The notes: generated by a model from the sequence alone, not told the origin. A stretch of 64,000 nucleotides of DNA from Streptomyces sp. MMBL 11-1 (GCF_028622875.1 NZ_CP117709.1:6513001-6577000), one strand, 5' to 3'; shown: positions 18,198 to 27,168, numbered from the stretch's first letter. Made by a program: numbers and translations.

Positions 18198-18595
18198 GTC
18201 CGTCCCACCGGATCAACCCGGCCGAACTCTCCCCGCCCACCGGCTTCAGTCACGCGGTCGTCGCCACCGGCCGCCACCTGGTCTTCCTCGCCGGGCAGAC
18301 CGCGCTCGACCCGGAAGGCAAGGTCGTGGGGGACACCCTGCCCGACCAGTTCGCCGTGGCGCTGGGCAATCTGCTCACCGCCCTCCACGCGGCCGGCGGC
18401 GCCCCCGCCGACCTCGCCCGGGTCACCGTCTACGCCACCGACGTCGCCGACTACCGGTCCCACGCCGCCGAGCTGGGCCGGATCTGGCGCAGGCTCGCCG
18501 GGCGCGACTACCCGGCGATGGCCGTCATCGGCGTCGCCCGGCTCTGGGACGAGCAGGCGATGGTCGAGATCGACGGGGTCGCGGTTCTCCCGTGA
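18194..18595 (+). CDS. Rid-family (RidA/YjgF/UK114) protein
   Basis: Predicted 133-residue Rid-superfamily protein, translationally coupled to the dehydrogenase. The fold landmarks are LVFLAGQTALDPEGKVVG, FAVALGNLLTALHAAGG and VTVYATDVADYR. In true RidA enamine/imine deaminases the late segment reads PARS with a catalytic arginine; here it reads YPAMAVIGVARLW, so that arginine is missing. This is like the Rid4-Rid7 subfamilies, whose activities are mostly unknown. A Rid protein also occurs with 2-aminobenzoyl-CoA pathway genes, where an amino group has to be lost, but a direct deaminase role is uncertain without the arginine. Confidence 0.85.
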   Translation: MSPSHRINPAELSPPTGFSHAVVATGRHLVFLAGQTALDPEGKVVGDTLPDQFAVALGNLLTALHAAGGAPADLARVTVYATDVADYRSHAAELGRIWRRLAGRDYPAMAVIGVARLWDEQAMVEIDGVAVLP

Positions 18596-18652
18596 GAGCC
18601 CGGCCCCCGAGTAGCGGCGGCGGGGCACCGGGGCGAGGCTGAAGGGGTTCGG

Positions 18653-19111
18653 ATGCCGAGCCGATCAGGAGAGTCAGCGGTGACCAGCCGGCCGCCCCCG
18701 CGCCCCGCCGCCAAGTCCTACGACGGCGAGGGCATCGTCGTCGGCTTCGACGCGCACCGCTGCCTGCACGCCGCCGAGTGCGTGCGCGGGCTCCGCGCCG
18801 TCTTCGACGTCGACCGCCGCCCGTGGGTCCGACCCGACAACGCCCCCGCCGACGAGGTCGCCGACGTCGTCCACCGCTGTCCGAGCGGCGCGCTCCAGTA
18901 CCACCGCACCGACGGGATGCCCGACGAGGTCCCGGACGTCCCCACCCACGTCTCCCTCGGCGCCGACGGGGTGCTGCACCTGCGCGGGGACCTGGAGGTC
19001 GCCACCCCGTACGGTCCGCGCCGCGAGACCCGGGTGATGCTCTGCGGCTGCGGCGCCACCGCCAACACCCCGTACTGCGACCACAGCGGTCCCTGCGCCG
19101 GACACGGCTGA
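18653..19111 (+). CDS. Iron-sulfur protein: divergent 4Fe-4S mono-cluster domain plus CDGSH zinc-finger-type domain
   Basis: Predicted 152-residue cytosolic protein. Residues about 25-85 match the short Fer4_19/YjdI type domain (FDAHRCLHAAECVRGL ... HRCPSGALQY) and residues about 100-150 match a CDGSH domain with CGCGATANTPYCDHSG, the CxC...C...H set that binds a 2Fe-2S cluster. It probably has a redox or cluster-transfer role; the partner is unknown. ATG 18653 has GAAGGGG upstream; a second in-frame GTG at 18680 has AGGAGAG with better spacing and may be the true start. It stands alone between the Rid gene and the Mrp operon. Confidence 0.8.
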   Translation: MPSRSGESAVTSRPPPRPAAKSYDGEGIVVGFDAHRCLHAAECVRGLRAVFDVDRRPWVRPDNAPADEVADVVHRCPSGALQYHRTDGMPDEVPDVPTHVSLGADGVLHLRGDLEVATPYGPRRETRVMLCGCGATANTPYCDHSGPCAGHG

Positions 19112-19238
19112 GGCGGCTCCCGGAGACAGTGGCCGAGAGGCGCGCGGCGCGCCGGGCGGGTGAATCGGCCCGAGCGATATATCTGTATTTAGTGCCTTTT
19201 CTTCCGGATGTTCCGTCGCCCGCACCGGACACCCGTCT
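19112..19238 (+). promoter_or_regulatory. Putative mrp operon promoter region
   Basis: This gap contains a markedly AT-rich patch at about 19176-19206 (GATATATCTGTATTTAG), unusual in this DNA, about 35-60 nt before the mrpA GTG. It is a likely promoter, but a precise -35/-10 pair is not clear. Confidence 0.35.
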
Positions 19239-22142
19239 GTGATCGCGCTCATCGTCGCCCACTTCGCCCTGGCGGCCTGCGCGGGCCCGCTGGTGCACCG
19301 GCTCGGCCGACGGGCCTTCGTCCTGCTGGCCCTGCCCCCGGCAGCGGCCACCGTCTGGGCGCTCACCCGCTGGAGCACCACCGCGTCCGGAGGCGCGGAC
19401 ACCTGGTCCTGGCAGTGGATCCCGGACTACGGCGTCGCCCTGGACCTGCGCCTGGACGCCCTGGCCGAACTGATGGTGCTGCTCGCCGCCGGGGTCGGCG
19501 CGCTCGTCCTGCTCTACTGCGCCTCCTACTTCACCGACGACACCCCACAGCTGGGCCGCTTCGCCGGGAACCTCCTCGCCTTCGCGGGCGCGATGCTCGC
19601 CCTCGTCCTTGCCGACGACCTGATCACGCTCTATGTTTTCTGGGAACTGACCACGGTCTTCTCCTACCTGCTCATCGGCCACGGCAGCGAACACCGGCAC
19701 AGCCGCCGCTCCGCCCTCCAAGCCCTCGTCGTCACCACGTTCGGCGGCCTCGCCATGCTCGTCGGCTTCCTGATCCTCGGTCAGGCCGCCGGCACCTACC
19801 GGATCTCCGAGATCGTCGCCGACCCGCCCGGGACGACCCTCGCCGTGTCCGTCGCCGTCGTCCTCGTGCTGTGCGGGGCCCTGTCGAAGTCCGCGATCTG
19901 GCCGTTCTCCATGTGGCTGCCGAACGCCATGGCCGCGCCCACCCCCGTCAGCGCCTATCTGCACGCCGCCGCCATGGTCAAGGCCGGCGTCTACCTGGTC
20001 GCCCGGCTCGCCCCCGCCTTCGCCGACGTCCCCGTCTGGAAACCCGTCGTGCTCGTCCTCGGCGGCGCGACCATGCTGCTCGGCGGCTGGCGTGCGCTGC
20101 GCCTGAACGACCTCAAGCTCGTCCTCGCCTACGGGACCGTCAGCCAGCTCGGCTTCCTCACCCTGCTCGCCGGGACCGGCAACCGCGACGCCGCGCTCGC
20201 CGCCGCCGCGATGATCCTCGGACACGCCCTCTTCAAGGCCCCGCTGTTCCTCGTCACCGGCATCGTCGACCACGCCACCGGCACCCGCGACCTGCGCGAA
20301 CTGTCCGGCGTCGGCCGCTCCCTGCCGTACGTCGCCGTCGTCGGCGCCCTCGCCGCCGCCTCCATGGCCGCGCTCCCACCGCTGCTCGGCTTCGCCGCGA
20401 AGGAGGCCGCCATCGAGGCGCTGCTGCACGGCTCCGCCGCCGACCGGTGGTCGCTGGCCGTCGTCGTCGCGGGCTCCGCGCTGACCACCGCGTACACCCT
20501 GCGCTTCGTCTGGGGCGCGTTCGCCCGCAAGCCCGGCCTCCCCGACACCCCCGCCCACCGCGTCGGGTGGGTCTTCCTCGGTCCGCCCGCCCTGCTCGCC
20601 GCCCTCGGCCTGGCCCTCGGCCCCGGCGTCGGCTGGACCGACCGGCTGCTGGGCGCGTACGCCGACACGTTCCCGGCCGAGGCGAAGCCGTACCACCTCG
20701 CCCTCTGGCACGGGCTCGGCCCCGCCCTGCTCCTGTCGGCCCTCGCCTGGGCCGCGGGCGCCGTGCTCTTCCTCGGCCGCAACCACGTCACCCGGCTCTC
20801 CCGCCGGATCGCCTGGCCCACCGCCGACAGCGTCTTCGGCCATCTGCTGCTCGGGCAGGAACGTCTCGCCCTCCAGGTCACCGGCTTCATCCAGCGCGGC
20901 TCCCTCTCCGTGTACCTGGCCACCACCCTGCTCGTCATGCTCGGCGGGCAACTCGCCGTCCTCATCGTCGACACCCCCTGGGACGGGGCGGTGCGACCCC
21001 GGCTCTGGGACAACCCGCTCCAGGGCGCGGTCGCCGCCCTCACCTGCGCCGCCGCCCTGCTGTGCCTGACCGTGCGACGGCGCATGAAAGCCGTCGTCCT
21101 GGCCGGCCTCACCGGATACGGCACCGCCCTGCTGTTCGTCGTCCAGGGAGCGCCCGACCTGGCGCTCACCCAGTTCTGCGTCGAGACCGTTTCGATGATC
21201 GTCTTCGTGCTGGTGCTGCGCCGGATGCCCGTCCACTTCCACGAGACCGTCAGCACCTGGCGGCGGGCCGCCCGGATCCCCATGGCCCTCGCGGCGGCCG
21301 CCACCGTCGGCGTCGGCATGTGGGTCGCCGCCGCCGCGCGCACGGCCGAACCGGCCGGCGCCGCCATGGTCCGGGAGGTCGCCGACCACGGGCTCAAGGA
21401 CGTCGTGGCCACCATCCTCGTGGACCTGCGCGCCTGGGACACGATGGGGGAGTCCGCCGTCCTCGCCGCCGCCGCGGTCGGCGTCACCAGCCTCATCTAC
21501 CTGCACCGCCGCAGCGAGGGCACCATGGCCCAGGAGGAGCTGCGGGGCCGCACCGCATGGTCCCTCTCGGCGCACCACGCCTCCAAACTGCCGCGGGGCG
21601 ACGACGCGGCCCCCGAACGCGGCTGGCTGGCCGCCGGAGCCACCCTCGCCCCCGAGCACCGCTCGATCGTCTTCGAAGTGGTGGCCCGGCTGCTGTTCCA
21701 CCCGATCCTCGTGCTCTCGGTCTACCTGCTGTTCTGCGCCGAGTCCCTGCCCGGCGGCGGGTTCGTCGCCGGGCTGGTCGCCGGACTCGCCCTGATCACC
21801 CGCTACCTGGCGGGCGGCCGCTTCGAACTCGCCGAGGCCGCCCCCCTGCAACCAGGACTCTTCACCGGACTCGGCCTCTTCATCTCCACCGGGGTGGGCC
21901 TCCTCGGACTCGTCGACGGCACCGTCCTGCACGCCTTCACGTACTACGGAGAGCTGCCGGTCTTCGGCACCTACCACCTGAGCACCTCGGTCCTCTTCGA
22001 CTTCGGCGTCTACCTGCTGGTCCTCGGCGTCGTCCTGGACATCGTGCGGGCCCTCGGCGCCAAGATCGACCGGCAGATCGAACGGGCGGCGGGCGTCCTC
22101 ACCCCCGAGGGCGGCCCCGAGGCGGGAGGGTCCCCCCGATGA
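19239..22142 (+). CDS. mrpA: Mrp-type Na+/H+ antiporter subunit A with fused B domain
   Basis: Predicted 967-residue polytopic membrane protein. The N-terminal two thirds is the NuoL/MnhA antiporter module (YCASYFTDDTPQLGRFAGN, WPFSMWLPNAMAAPTPVSAYLHAA with the conserved lysine/histidine channel residues). The last about 200 residues match MrpB (FHPILVLSVYLLFCAESLPG, GGRFELAEAAPLQPGLF). No separate mrpB follows, so A and B are fused, as in other actinobacteria. With C-G it forms one membrane complex exchanging cytoplasmic Na+ (or K+) for protons. The GTG start has no good ribosome site. The stop overlaps mrpC by 4 nt. Confidence 0.93.
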   Translation: MIALIVAHFALAACAGPLVHRLGRRAFVLLALPPAAATVWALTRWSTTASGGADTWSWQWIPDYGVALDLRLDALAELMVLLAAGVGALVLLYCASYFTDDTPQLGRFAGNLLAFAGAMLALVLADDLITLYVFWELTTVFSYLLIGHGSEHRHSRRSALQALVVTTFGGLAMLVGFLILGQAAGTYRISEIVADPPGTTLAVSVAVVLVLCGALSKSAIWPFSMWLPNAMAAPTPVSAYLHAAAMVKAGVYLVARLAPAFADVPVWKPVVLVLGGATMLLGGWRALRLNDLKLVLAYGTVSQLGFLTLLAGTGNRDAALAAAAMILGHALFKAPLFLVTGIVDHATGTRDLRELSGVGRSLPYVAVVGALAAASMAALPPLLGFAAKEAAIEALLHGSAADRWSLAVVVAGSALTTAYTLRFVWGAFARKPGLPDTPAHRVGWVFLGPPALLAALGLALGPGVGWTDRLLGAYADTFPAEAKPYHLALWHGLGPALLLSALAWAAGAVLFLGRNHVTRLSRRIAWPTADSVFGHLLLGQERLALQVTGFIQRGSLSVYLATTLLVMLGGQLAVLIVDTPWDGAVRPRLWDNPLQGAVAALTCAAALLCLTVRRRMKAVVLAGLTGYGTALLFVVQGAPDLALTQFCVETVSMIVFVLVLRRMPVHFHETVSTWRRAARIPMALAAAATVGVGMWVAAAARTAEPAGAAMVREVADHGLKDVVATILVDLRAWDTMGESAVLAAAAVGVTSLIYLHRRSEGTMAQEELRGRTAWSLSAHHASKLPRGDDAAPERGWLAAGATLAPEHRSIVFEVVARLLFHPILVLSVYLLFCAESLPGGGFVAGLVAGLALITRYLAGGRFELAEAAPLQPGLFTGLGLFISTGVGLLGLVDGTVLHAFTYYGELPVFGTYHLSTSVLFDFGVYLLVLGVVLDIVRALGAKIDRQIERAAGVLTPEGGPEAGGSPR

Positions 22143-22756
22143 CCGTCAGCGCCTCGCTCCTCGCCACCGCCGTCGTGCTCTGCGCCGTCGGCGGCATCCT
22201 CATGCTCACCCGCCCGCTGACCCGCATCCTGCTCGGCGCCGTCGTCCTCGGCAACGGCATCAACCTGCTGGTCCTCTCCTCCACCGGCCGGGCCGGAGCG
22301 GCGCCCCTGCTCTACGGGGTGTCCCTGAGCCGGATCACCGACCCGCTGCCCCAGGCCATCGCGCTGACCGCCATCGTCATCACCCTGGCCACCACCGCCT
22401 TCCTGCTGGCCATGGCCTACCGCAGCCACCAGATCACCGGCACCGACGAGGTCCACGACGACCTGGAGGACCGCCGCATCGTGCTGCGCGCCGAAGTCCT
22501 CGGCGAACGCGCCCAGTTGCGCGAACAGTTCCGGTCGGGGGCCGAGCCCACCGCCGAGGAGCGCGAACACTACCGCGAGGAGCGCCGACGGCTCCGCGAC
22601 CGGCTCCGCGCCGACCGCGCCCGCCAGGCCCGGGGCCGCGACGCCTCCGGCAACCTCTGGAACGACGTGCTGGGCGCGGACCCGGAGGACTACGCACGCG
22701 ACGGCGACGCCAAGGCGGACGACCGCTACCCCCGCGACCGAGGAGCCGACGGATGA
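22139..22756 (+). CDS. mrpC: Mrp Na+/H+ antiporter subunit C
   Basis: Predicted 205-residue subunit homologous to NuoK. The first about 105 residues give three membrane helices (LLATAVVLCAVGGILMLTR, RILLGAVVLGNGINLLVL, and DPLPQAIALTAIVITLATTA with the conserved DPLPQALVLTAIVI-like motif). The last about 95 residues form a highly charged, probably cytoplasmic tail (DDLEDRRIVLRAEVLGERAQ and Arg-rich helices) that standard MrpC lacks. ATGA overlaps on both sides fix its place in the operon. Confidence 0.92.
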   Translation: MTVSASLLATAVVLCAVGGILMLTRPLTRILLGAVVLGNGINLLVLSSTGRAGAAPLLYGVSLSRITDPLPQAIALTAIVITLATTAFLLAMAYRSHQITGTDEVHDDLEDRRIVLRAEVLGERAQLREQFRSGAEPTAEEREHYREERRRLRDRLRADRARQARGRDASGNLWNDVLGADPEDYARDGDAKADDRYPRDRGADG

Positions 22757-24408
22757 ACGCGCTCGTCCCCCTGCCCGTGCTGCTGCCCCTGTGCGCCACC
22801 GGCCTCAGCCTCGCCTTCGGCACCCGCCTGGGGCGCTTCCAGCGCTTCATCAGCGTCGCCGTGCTGACCGCCGTACTCGCGCTCTCGGTGATCCTCATGA
22901 TCGCCGCCGACCGGCAGGGCCCGCTCTCCGTCCACCTCGGGGACTTCGCCCCGCCGCTCGGCATCACCCTGGTCGCCGACCGGCTGTCCGGGCTGATGCT
23001 CACGGTCTCCTCGGCCATCACGCTCTGCGTGCTCGTCTACTCCCTCGGCCAGGGCATGACCGACCGGGACAAGGAGACCCCGCTCGCCGTCTTCCACCCC
23101 GCCTACCTGATCCTCGTCTCCGGTGTCTCCTGCACGTTCCTCTCGGGCGACCTCGTCAATCTCTTCGTCGGCTTCGAGATCATGCTGGTCGCCAGCTTCG
23201 TCCTGCTCACCCTCGGCGGCACCGGGCCCCGGATGCGGGCGGGCTCCACCTACGTGATCATCTCGCTGTTCTCCTCGATGCTCTTCCTCACCGCCATCGC
23301 CATGACGTACGCGGCCACCGGCACCGCCAACTTCGCCCAGCTCGCGGGGCGGCTGGCCGACCTCCCCATCGGCGTACAGACCCTGATCCAGGCGCTGCTG
23401 CTGACCGTCTTCGCGATCAAGGCGGCCGTCTTCCCGGTCGCCGCCTGGCTCCCCGACTCCTACCCGACCGCCCCGGCCCCCGTGACCGCCGTCTTCGCCG
23501 GACTGCTCACCAAGGTCGGCGTCTACTGCATGCTGCGCACCGAGACCCTGCTCTTCCCCGGCAACCGCCTCGGCGACCTCCTGATGGCCATCGCACTGGC
23601 CTCGATGGTCATCGGCATCCTCGGCGCGGTCGCCCAGACCGACCTGAAGCGGCTGCTCTCGTTCACCCTGATCAGCCACATCGGCTACATGGTCTTCGGG
23701 ATCGGCCTCGCCACCCGAGAGGCGTACGGCGGGGCCATCGTGTACGTCGCCCACCACATCACCGTCCAGACGACCCTGTTCCTCGTCGCCGGGCTCCTCG
23801 AACGCCGGGGCGGCACCACGGAGCTGACCCGGCTCGGCGGGCTGGCCAGGGCCGCGCCGATGCTCGCCGCGCTGTTCTTCGTCCCCGCGATGAACCTCGC
23901 CGGGATCCCCCCGCTGTCCGGCTTCATCGGCAAGCTCGGCCTGATGCGCGCCGGCGTCGCCGACGGCGGCGGCTGGGCCTGGCTGCTGGTAGCGGGCTCG
24001 GCCGCCACCAGCCTGCTGACGCTGTACGTGGTCGCCAAGGTCTGGAACCTCGCCTTCTGGCGCGCCGCCCCGCCCGGCCAGGCCGCCGCCGGAACGGTCC
24101 TGGAGTCCGGCGACGACAGCGACGACGACCCGGACGCGGGCCCGGACCGGATCCGCGGCACCGGTGACGAGGGCATCGCACCGGCCCCCCGCCCGGCAGG
24201 GCGGGCGGCCGTAGCCGCGACCCTGCACGAACGGGCCGTCATCACCACCAGTCGACTGCCCCACCCGATGACCGCGGCCACCGCGGCGACCATCGCGATC
24301 GGCCTCGCGTTCACGGTGTTCGCCGGCCCGTTCACCGCCTTCACCGACCGCACGGCCGCCGAGATCCTCCGGCGGACCCCTTACGTCCAGGAGGTGCTGG
24401 GCCGGTGA
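22753..24408 (+). CDS. mrpD: Mrp Na+/H+ antiporter subunit D
   Basis: Predicted 551-residue NuoN/NuoM-like antiporter subunit with about 14 helices. Landmarks are FVGFEIMLVASFVLLTLGG, AVFPVAAWLPDSYPTAPAPV and SGFIGKLGLM. The segment around residues 445-500 is an acidic, variable cytoplasmic loop (SGDDSDDDPDAGPDR) before the last helix. It is coupled to mrpC upstream and mrpE downstream by 4-nt overlaps. Together with MrpA it is thought to provide a proton/cation channel of the complex. Confidence 0.93.
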   Translation: MNALVPLPVLLPLCATGLSLAFGTRLGRFQRFISVAVLTAVLALSVILMIAADRQGPLSVHLGDFAPPLGITLVADRLSGLMLTVSSAITLCVLVYSLGQGMTDRDKETPLAVFHPAYLILVSGVSCTFLSGDLVNLFVGFEIMLVASFVLLTLGGTGPRMRAGSTYVIISLFSSMLFLTAIAMTYAATGTANFAQLAGRLADLPIGVQTLIQALLLTVFAIKAAVFPVAAWLPDSYPTAPAPVTAVFAGLLTKVGVYCMLRTETLLFPGNRLGDLLMAIALASMVIGILGAVAQTDLKRLLSFTLISHIGYMVFGIGLATREAYGGAIVYVAHHITVQTTLFLVAGLLERRGGTTELTRLGGLARAAPMLAALFFVPAMNLAGIPPLSGFIGKLGLMRAGVADGGGWAWLLVAGSAATSLLTLYVVAKVWNLAFWRAAPPGQAAAGTVLESGDDSDDDPDAGPDRIRGTGDEGIAPAPRPAGRAAVAATLHERAVITTSRLPHPMTAATAATIAIGLAFTVFAGPFTAFTDRTAAEILRRTPYVQEVLGR

Positions 24409-25031
24409 AACGCATCCTGCGCCTCTCGTTCCGCAACGCCGACCTGCCGCCGCTGAGCTGCGAACTCGGCACCCGCCGACGGGTGCTGGACCTCCCGCTG
24501 ATCGCCTGGCTCACCCTCATCTGGGTGCTGCTCTGGTCCACCCTCACCTGGGCCAACGTCCTCACCGGCCTGGTCGTCTCGGTCGCGGTCTGCCTCGCCT
24601 TCCCGCTGCCCCGGGTCGACCTCGGACTGCGGCTCCACCTCTGGGGCATCCTGCGCCTGGCCGGCTATCTCTTCTGCGACATGTACACCTCCGGGGTGAA
24701 GGTCACCCGGCAGACCTTCTTCGGCCTGCCGCACCGGGCCGCCGTGATCGGAGTGCCCCTGCGCTGCCGCGGCGACCTGATGCTCGCGGCCACCGCCGTC
24801 GCCGTCTCCAACGTCCCCGGCGGCTCCATCATCGAGATGCGCCGGGCCACCGCCACCGTCTTCCTGCACGTCCTGGACGCCGACCGGCCCGAGGAGCTCG
24901 AAGCCGCCCGGCGCCAGGTGTGGCGGATCGAGGAACTGACCGTACGGGCCTTCGGCACCCCCGACGAGATCGCCCGGGTCGCCGAACCCCCGCCACCGCC
25001 CCAGCTCGCCGCAGGGAGACCCGCACCATGA
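24405..25031 (+). CDS. mrpE: Mrp Na+/H+ antiporter subunit E
   Basis: Predicted 208-residue subunit. Two or three N-terminal helices (LPLIAWLTLIWVLLWSTLTW, NVLTGLVVSVAVCLAFPLP) are followed by a soluble domain with LLAATAVAVSNVPGGSIIEM-like sequence characteristic of MnhE. The GTG start overlaps the mrpD stop and the stop overlaps the mrpF start. The C-terminus is extended with prolines (EPPPPPQLAAGRPAP). Confidence 0.9.
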   Translation: MKRILRLSFRNADLPPLSCELGTRRRVLDLPLIAWLTLIWVLLWSTLTWANVLTGLVVSVAVCLAFPLPRVDLGLRLHLWGILRLAGYLFCDMYTSGVKVTRQTFFGLPHRAAVIGVPLRCRGDLMLAATAVAVSNVPGGSIIEMRRATATVFLHVLDADRPEELEAARRQVWRIEELTVRAFGTPDEIARVAEPPPPPQLAAGRPAP

Positions 25032-25354
25032 CCGTGCCCGAACAGGTCGACCACGCCCTGCTGACCACCGCCGTCGTCCTGATCCTCCTCGCCGGGGCCC
25101 TGCTGCTGGCCCGGATCTGGCGCGGGCCCTCCATGCTGGACCGGGCGATCTCGCTGGATGTCTGCGCCGCCCTGATCATCGCCGGAATCGCCGCCAAGTC
25201 GGCGTTCGCCCGGGACCCGTTCTACTTCCCGATCATGCTGGTCCTGGCGTTCCTCGGGTTCACCGGCTCGGTGGGCATCGCCCGCTTCATCGCCGTACGC
25301 GACCGGCCCCGCCCCCCGCGCCCCGAAGACAACACCGAGGAGGGCCCGCGATGA
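25028..25354 (+). CDS. mrpF: Mrp Na+/H+ antiporter subunit F
   Basis: Predicted 108-residue small membrane subunit with three helices. LLARIWRGPSMLDRAISLDV carries the conserved GPxxxDRxxxxD motif of MnhF. The ATG at 25028 overlaps the mrpE stop, and the mrpG ATG overlaps its own stop. Confidence 0.92.
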   Translation: MTVPEQVDHALLTTAVVLILLAGALLLARIWRGPSMLDRAISLDVCAALIIAGIAAKSAFARDPFYFPIMLVLAFLGFTGSVGIARFIAVRDRPRPPRPEDNTEEGPR

Positions 25355-25704
25355 GCGTCTGGCACCAGATCGCCGACACGGCCGGCGCCGCACTGCTCCT
25401 CGTCGGCGCCGCGATCTGTCTCCTCGGGGTGATCGGCATGATCCGCCTCCCGGACGTCCTCTCCCGCAGCCACGCGGCGACCAAGCCGCAGACCCTCGGC
25501 ATGATCCTGGTCCTGGCCGGGGTCGCGCTACGGTTGCGCGGCGGCATGGAACTCGCCACCCTCGGTCTCATCGCCTTCTTCCAGATGCTCACCGGCCCGG
25601 TGGCCTCGCACCTGGTGGCACGTTCCGCGTACCGCACCGGCCAGATCGAACACGGTGATCTGCTCTTCGACGAACTCGACGAGCAGCTGACCGACGGCAC
25701 GTGA
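25351..25704 (+). CDS. mrpG: Mrp Na+/H+ antiporter subunit G
   Basis: Predicted 117-residue subunit of the PhaG/MnhG family with three helices; IGMIRLPDVLSRSHAATKPQ is the family's signature segment. It is the last gene of the seven-function, six-cistron operon mrpA(B)CDEFG, in which every junction is a 4-nt overlap, giving fixed subunit stoichiometry by coupling. Confidence 0.92.
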   Translation: MSVWHQIADTAGAALLLVGAAICLLGVIGMIRLPDVLSRSHAATKPQTLGMILVLAGVALRLRGGMELATLGLIAFFQMLTGPVASHLVARSAYRTGQIEHGDLLFDELDEQLTDGT

Positions 25705-25793
25705 CCGCCGAACCCGGACCGGGCCGCGGTGCCCGCCGGGCGTAGGGTCGCGAGCGATGGCGCATCGCGCGTGCCGAGCGGGGACAGGGAGCC

Positions 25794-26339
25794 ATGACGT
25801 ACGGAACGGTCACGACGGTCAGCAGCAGCGGCGGGCACACCTTCGGCAAGGTGAACCGGGACAGCGTGACGCTGCTCGCCGGACTCGGGGTCGAGGGGGA
25901 CGCCCACGCGGGCGAGCGGGTCAAGCACCGCTCCCGGGTCGCGCAGGACCCCACCCAGCCCAATCTGCGGCAGGTCCACCTGATCCACGAGGAGCTGTTC
26001 ACCGAGCTGGCCGAGGCCGGTTTCACCGTGGCTCCCGGGGAGCTGGGCGAGAACCTCACCACCCGGGGCATCGACCTGCTCGCCCTCCCCACCGGCACGC
26101 GCTTGAGGATCGGCGACGCGGCGGTCGTCGAGGTCACCGGCCTGCGCAACCCCTGCCTCCAGATCGAGGCCTTCCAGGAGGGGCTGCTGAAGCAGGTCGT
26201 CGGCCGGGACGCGACGGGCGCGGTCGTGCGCAAGGCCGGTGTCATGAGCGTGGTCCGCCGGGGCGGTGTGGTCCGCCCCGGCGACACGATCGCCGCCGAA
26301 CTCCCCGGGGGCCCGCACCGCCCGCTGGAACGCGTCTGA
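25794..26339 (+). CDS. MOSC domain-containing protein
   Basis: Predicted 181-residue cytosolic protein of the MOSC family (C-terminal domain of molybdenum-cofactor sulfurase and YiiM-like proteins). Landmarks are GLGVEGDAHAGERVKHRS near residue 30, VHLIHEELFTEL, PGELGENLTTRGIDLL and, at 117-121, the cysteine of GLRNPCLQIEAF, the conserved cysteine expected for sulfur or Mo-cofactor handling. It is likely involved in molybdoenzyme or sulfur-transfer chemistry or in detoxifying reduction. It stands alone after the mrp operon, with its ATG preceded by GGGGACAGGGAGCC. Confidence 0.85.
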   Translation: MTYGTVTTVSSSGGHTFGKVNRDSVTLLAGLGVEGDAHAGERVKHRSRVAQDPTQPNLRQVHLIHEELFTELAEAGFTVAPGELGENLTTRGIDLLALPTGTRLRIGDAAVVEVTGLRNPCLQIEAFQEGLLKQVVGRDATGAVVRKAGVMSVVRRGGVVRPGDTIAAELPGGPHRPLERV

Positions 26340-26427
26340 ATTCCCTCGCCGCCCTGTCCCCGCCAAAGCGCCCACGGGCCGGTGTCCGCATGCCATGATG
26401 CGGGCAATGCCGGACGCTGGGGGGCGT

Positions 26428-27168
26428 ATGGGAAGCACGGGCACAGTGCTGCGCGAATTGCGCGGCGCACAGAAGAGCGCCAAGGGCGTCTCGCTCTACT
26501 CGCGGTACGTGAACCGGCCCGCCGGGCGGATGCTCGCGGCCGGAGCGTACCGGGCGGGTATGACGCCCCATCAAGTGACGTTGGCCAGCGCGCTGTTCAC
26601 CTACGGCGCAGTGGTGTCGGTCGCGCTCGTCGGGCCGTCCTGGACGCTCGGCGTGCTGGTCTGGGCGGCCCTCGCGGTCGGCTTCGCCCTCGACTCCGCC
26701 GACGGGCAGCTCGCCCGGCTCACCGGCCGGGGAGGCCCCGACGGGGAGTGGCTGGACCATGTCGTGGACTGCGGCAAGCTGCTGCTCGTCCATACCGCCG
26801 TCCTCATCTCCTTCTACCGCTTCGGGGAACTCCCTTCGGAGGCATGGCTGTTGCTCCCGCTGGGCTTCCAGCTGGCGGCGGTGGTGACCTTCTGCGCGGG
26901 CCTGCTGCGCGAGCAGCTCGGCAAGGCGGCGGCGAGTGCCCGGGGCCCGTCCTGGGCGGTGCCGGCTTCGGGGGCGAACGTCTCGCGGGTGCGGGCCGTG
27001 GCGCTGCTGCCCGCCGACTACGGGGTGTTCTGCCTGGTGTTCCTGCTGCTCGGCGCACCCGGGGCGTTCCGCGCCGGGTACGCCGCGCTCGCGGTGGTGC
27101 ACACGCTGTTCCTGGCGGTCTTCCTCGCCAAGTGGTTCAGGGAGCTGAAAGCGCTCCGGGCCGGTTGA
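26428..27168 (+). CDS. CDP-alcohol phosphatidyltransferase family protein
   Basis: Predicted 246-residue membrane enzyme that joins an alcohol to a CDP-activated lipid or polyol. The complete family motif D-x2-D-G-x2-A-R-x8-G-x3-D-x3-D is present in DSADGQLARLTGRGGPDGEW followed by LDHVVD. Five or six helices are visible. ATG 26428 follows GGGGGG; other in-frame ATGs lie at 26395, 26398 and 26407. The gene meets the convergent nucleotidyltransferase with a 32-nt tail overlap. It borders the polysaccharide locus and could make a phospholipid headgroup or a polyol-phosphate glycan. Confidence 0.82.
   Translation: MGSTGTVLRELRGAQKSAKGVSLYSRYVNRPAGRMLAAGAYRAGMTPHQVTLASALFTYGAVVSVALVGPSWTLGVLVWAALAVGFALDSADGQLARLTGRGGPDGEWLDHVVDCGKLLLVHTAVLISFYRFGELPSEAWLLLPLGFQLAAVVTFCAGLLREQLGKAAASARGPSWAVPASGANVSRVRAVALLPADYGVFCLVFLLLGAPGAFRAGYAALAVVHTLFLAVFLAKWFRELKALRAG

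Noticed and set aside
18525..21977. A 1150-codon minus-strand frame over mrpA
   Set aside because: Antisense to the Mrp subunit A gene; composition is Gly/Asp/Glu/Gln-rich shadow with no domain landmark.
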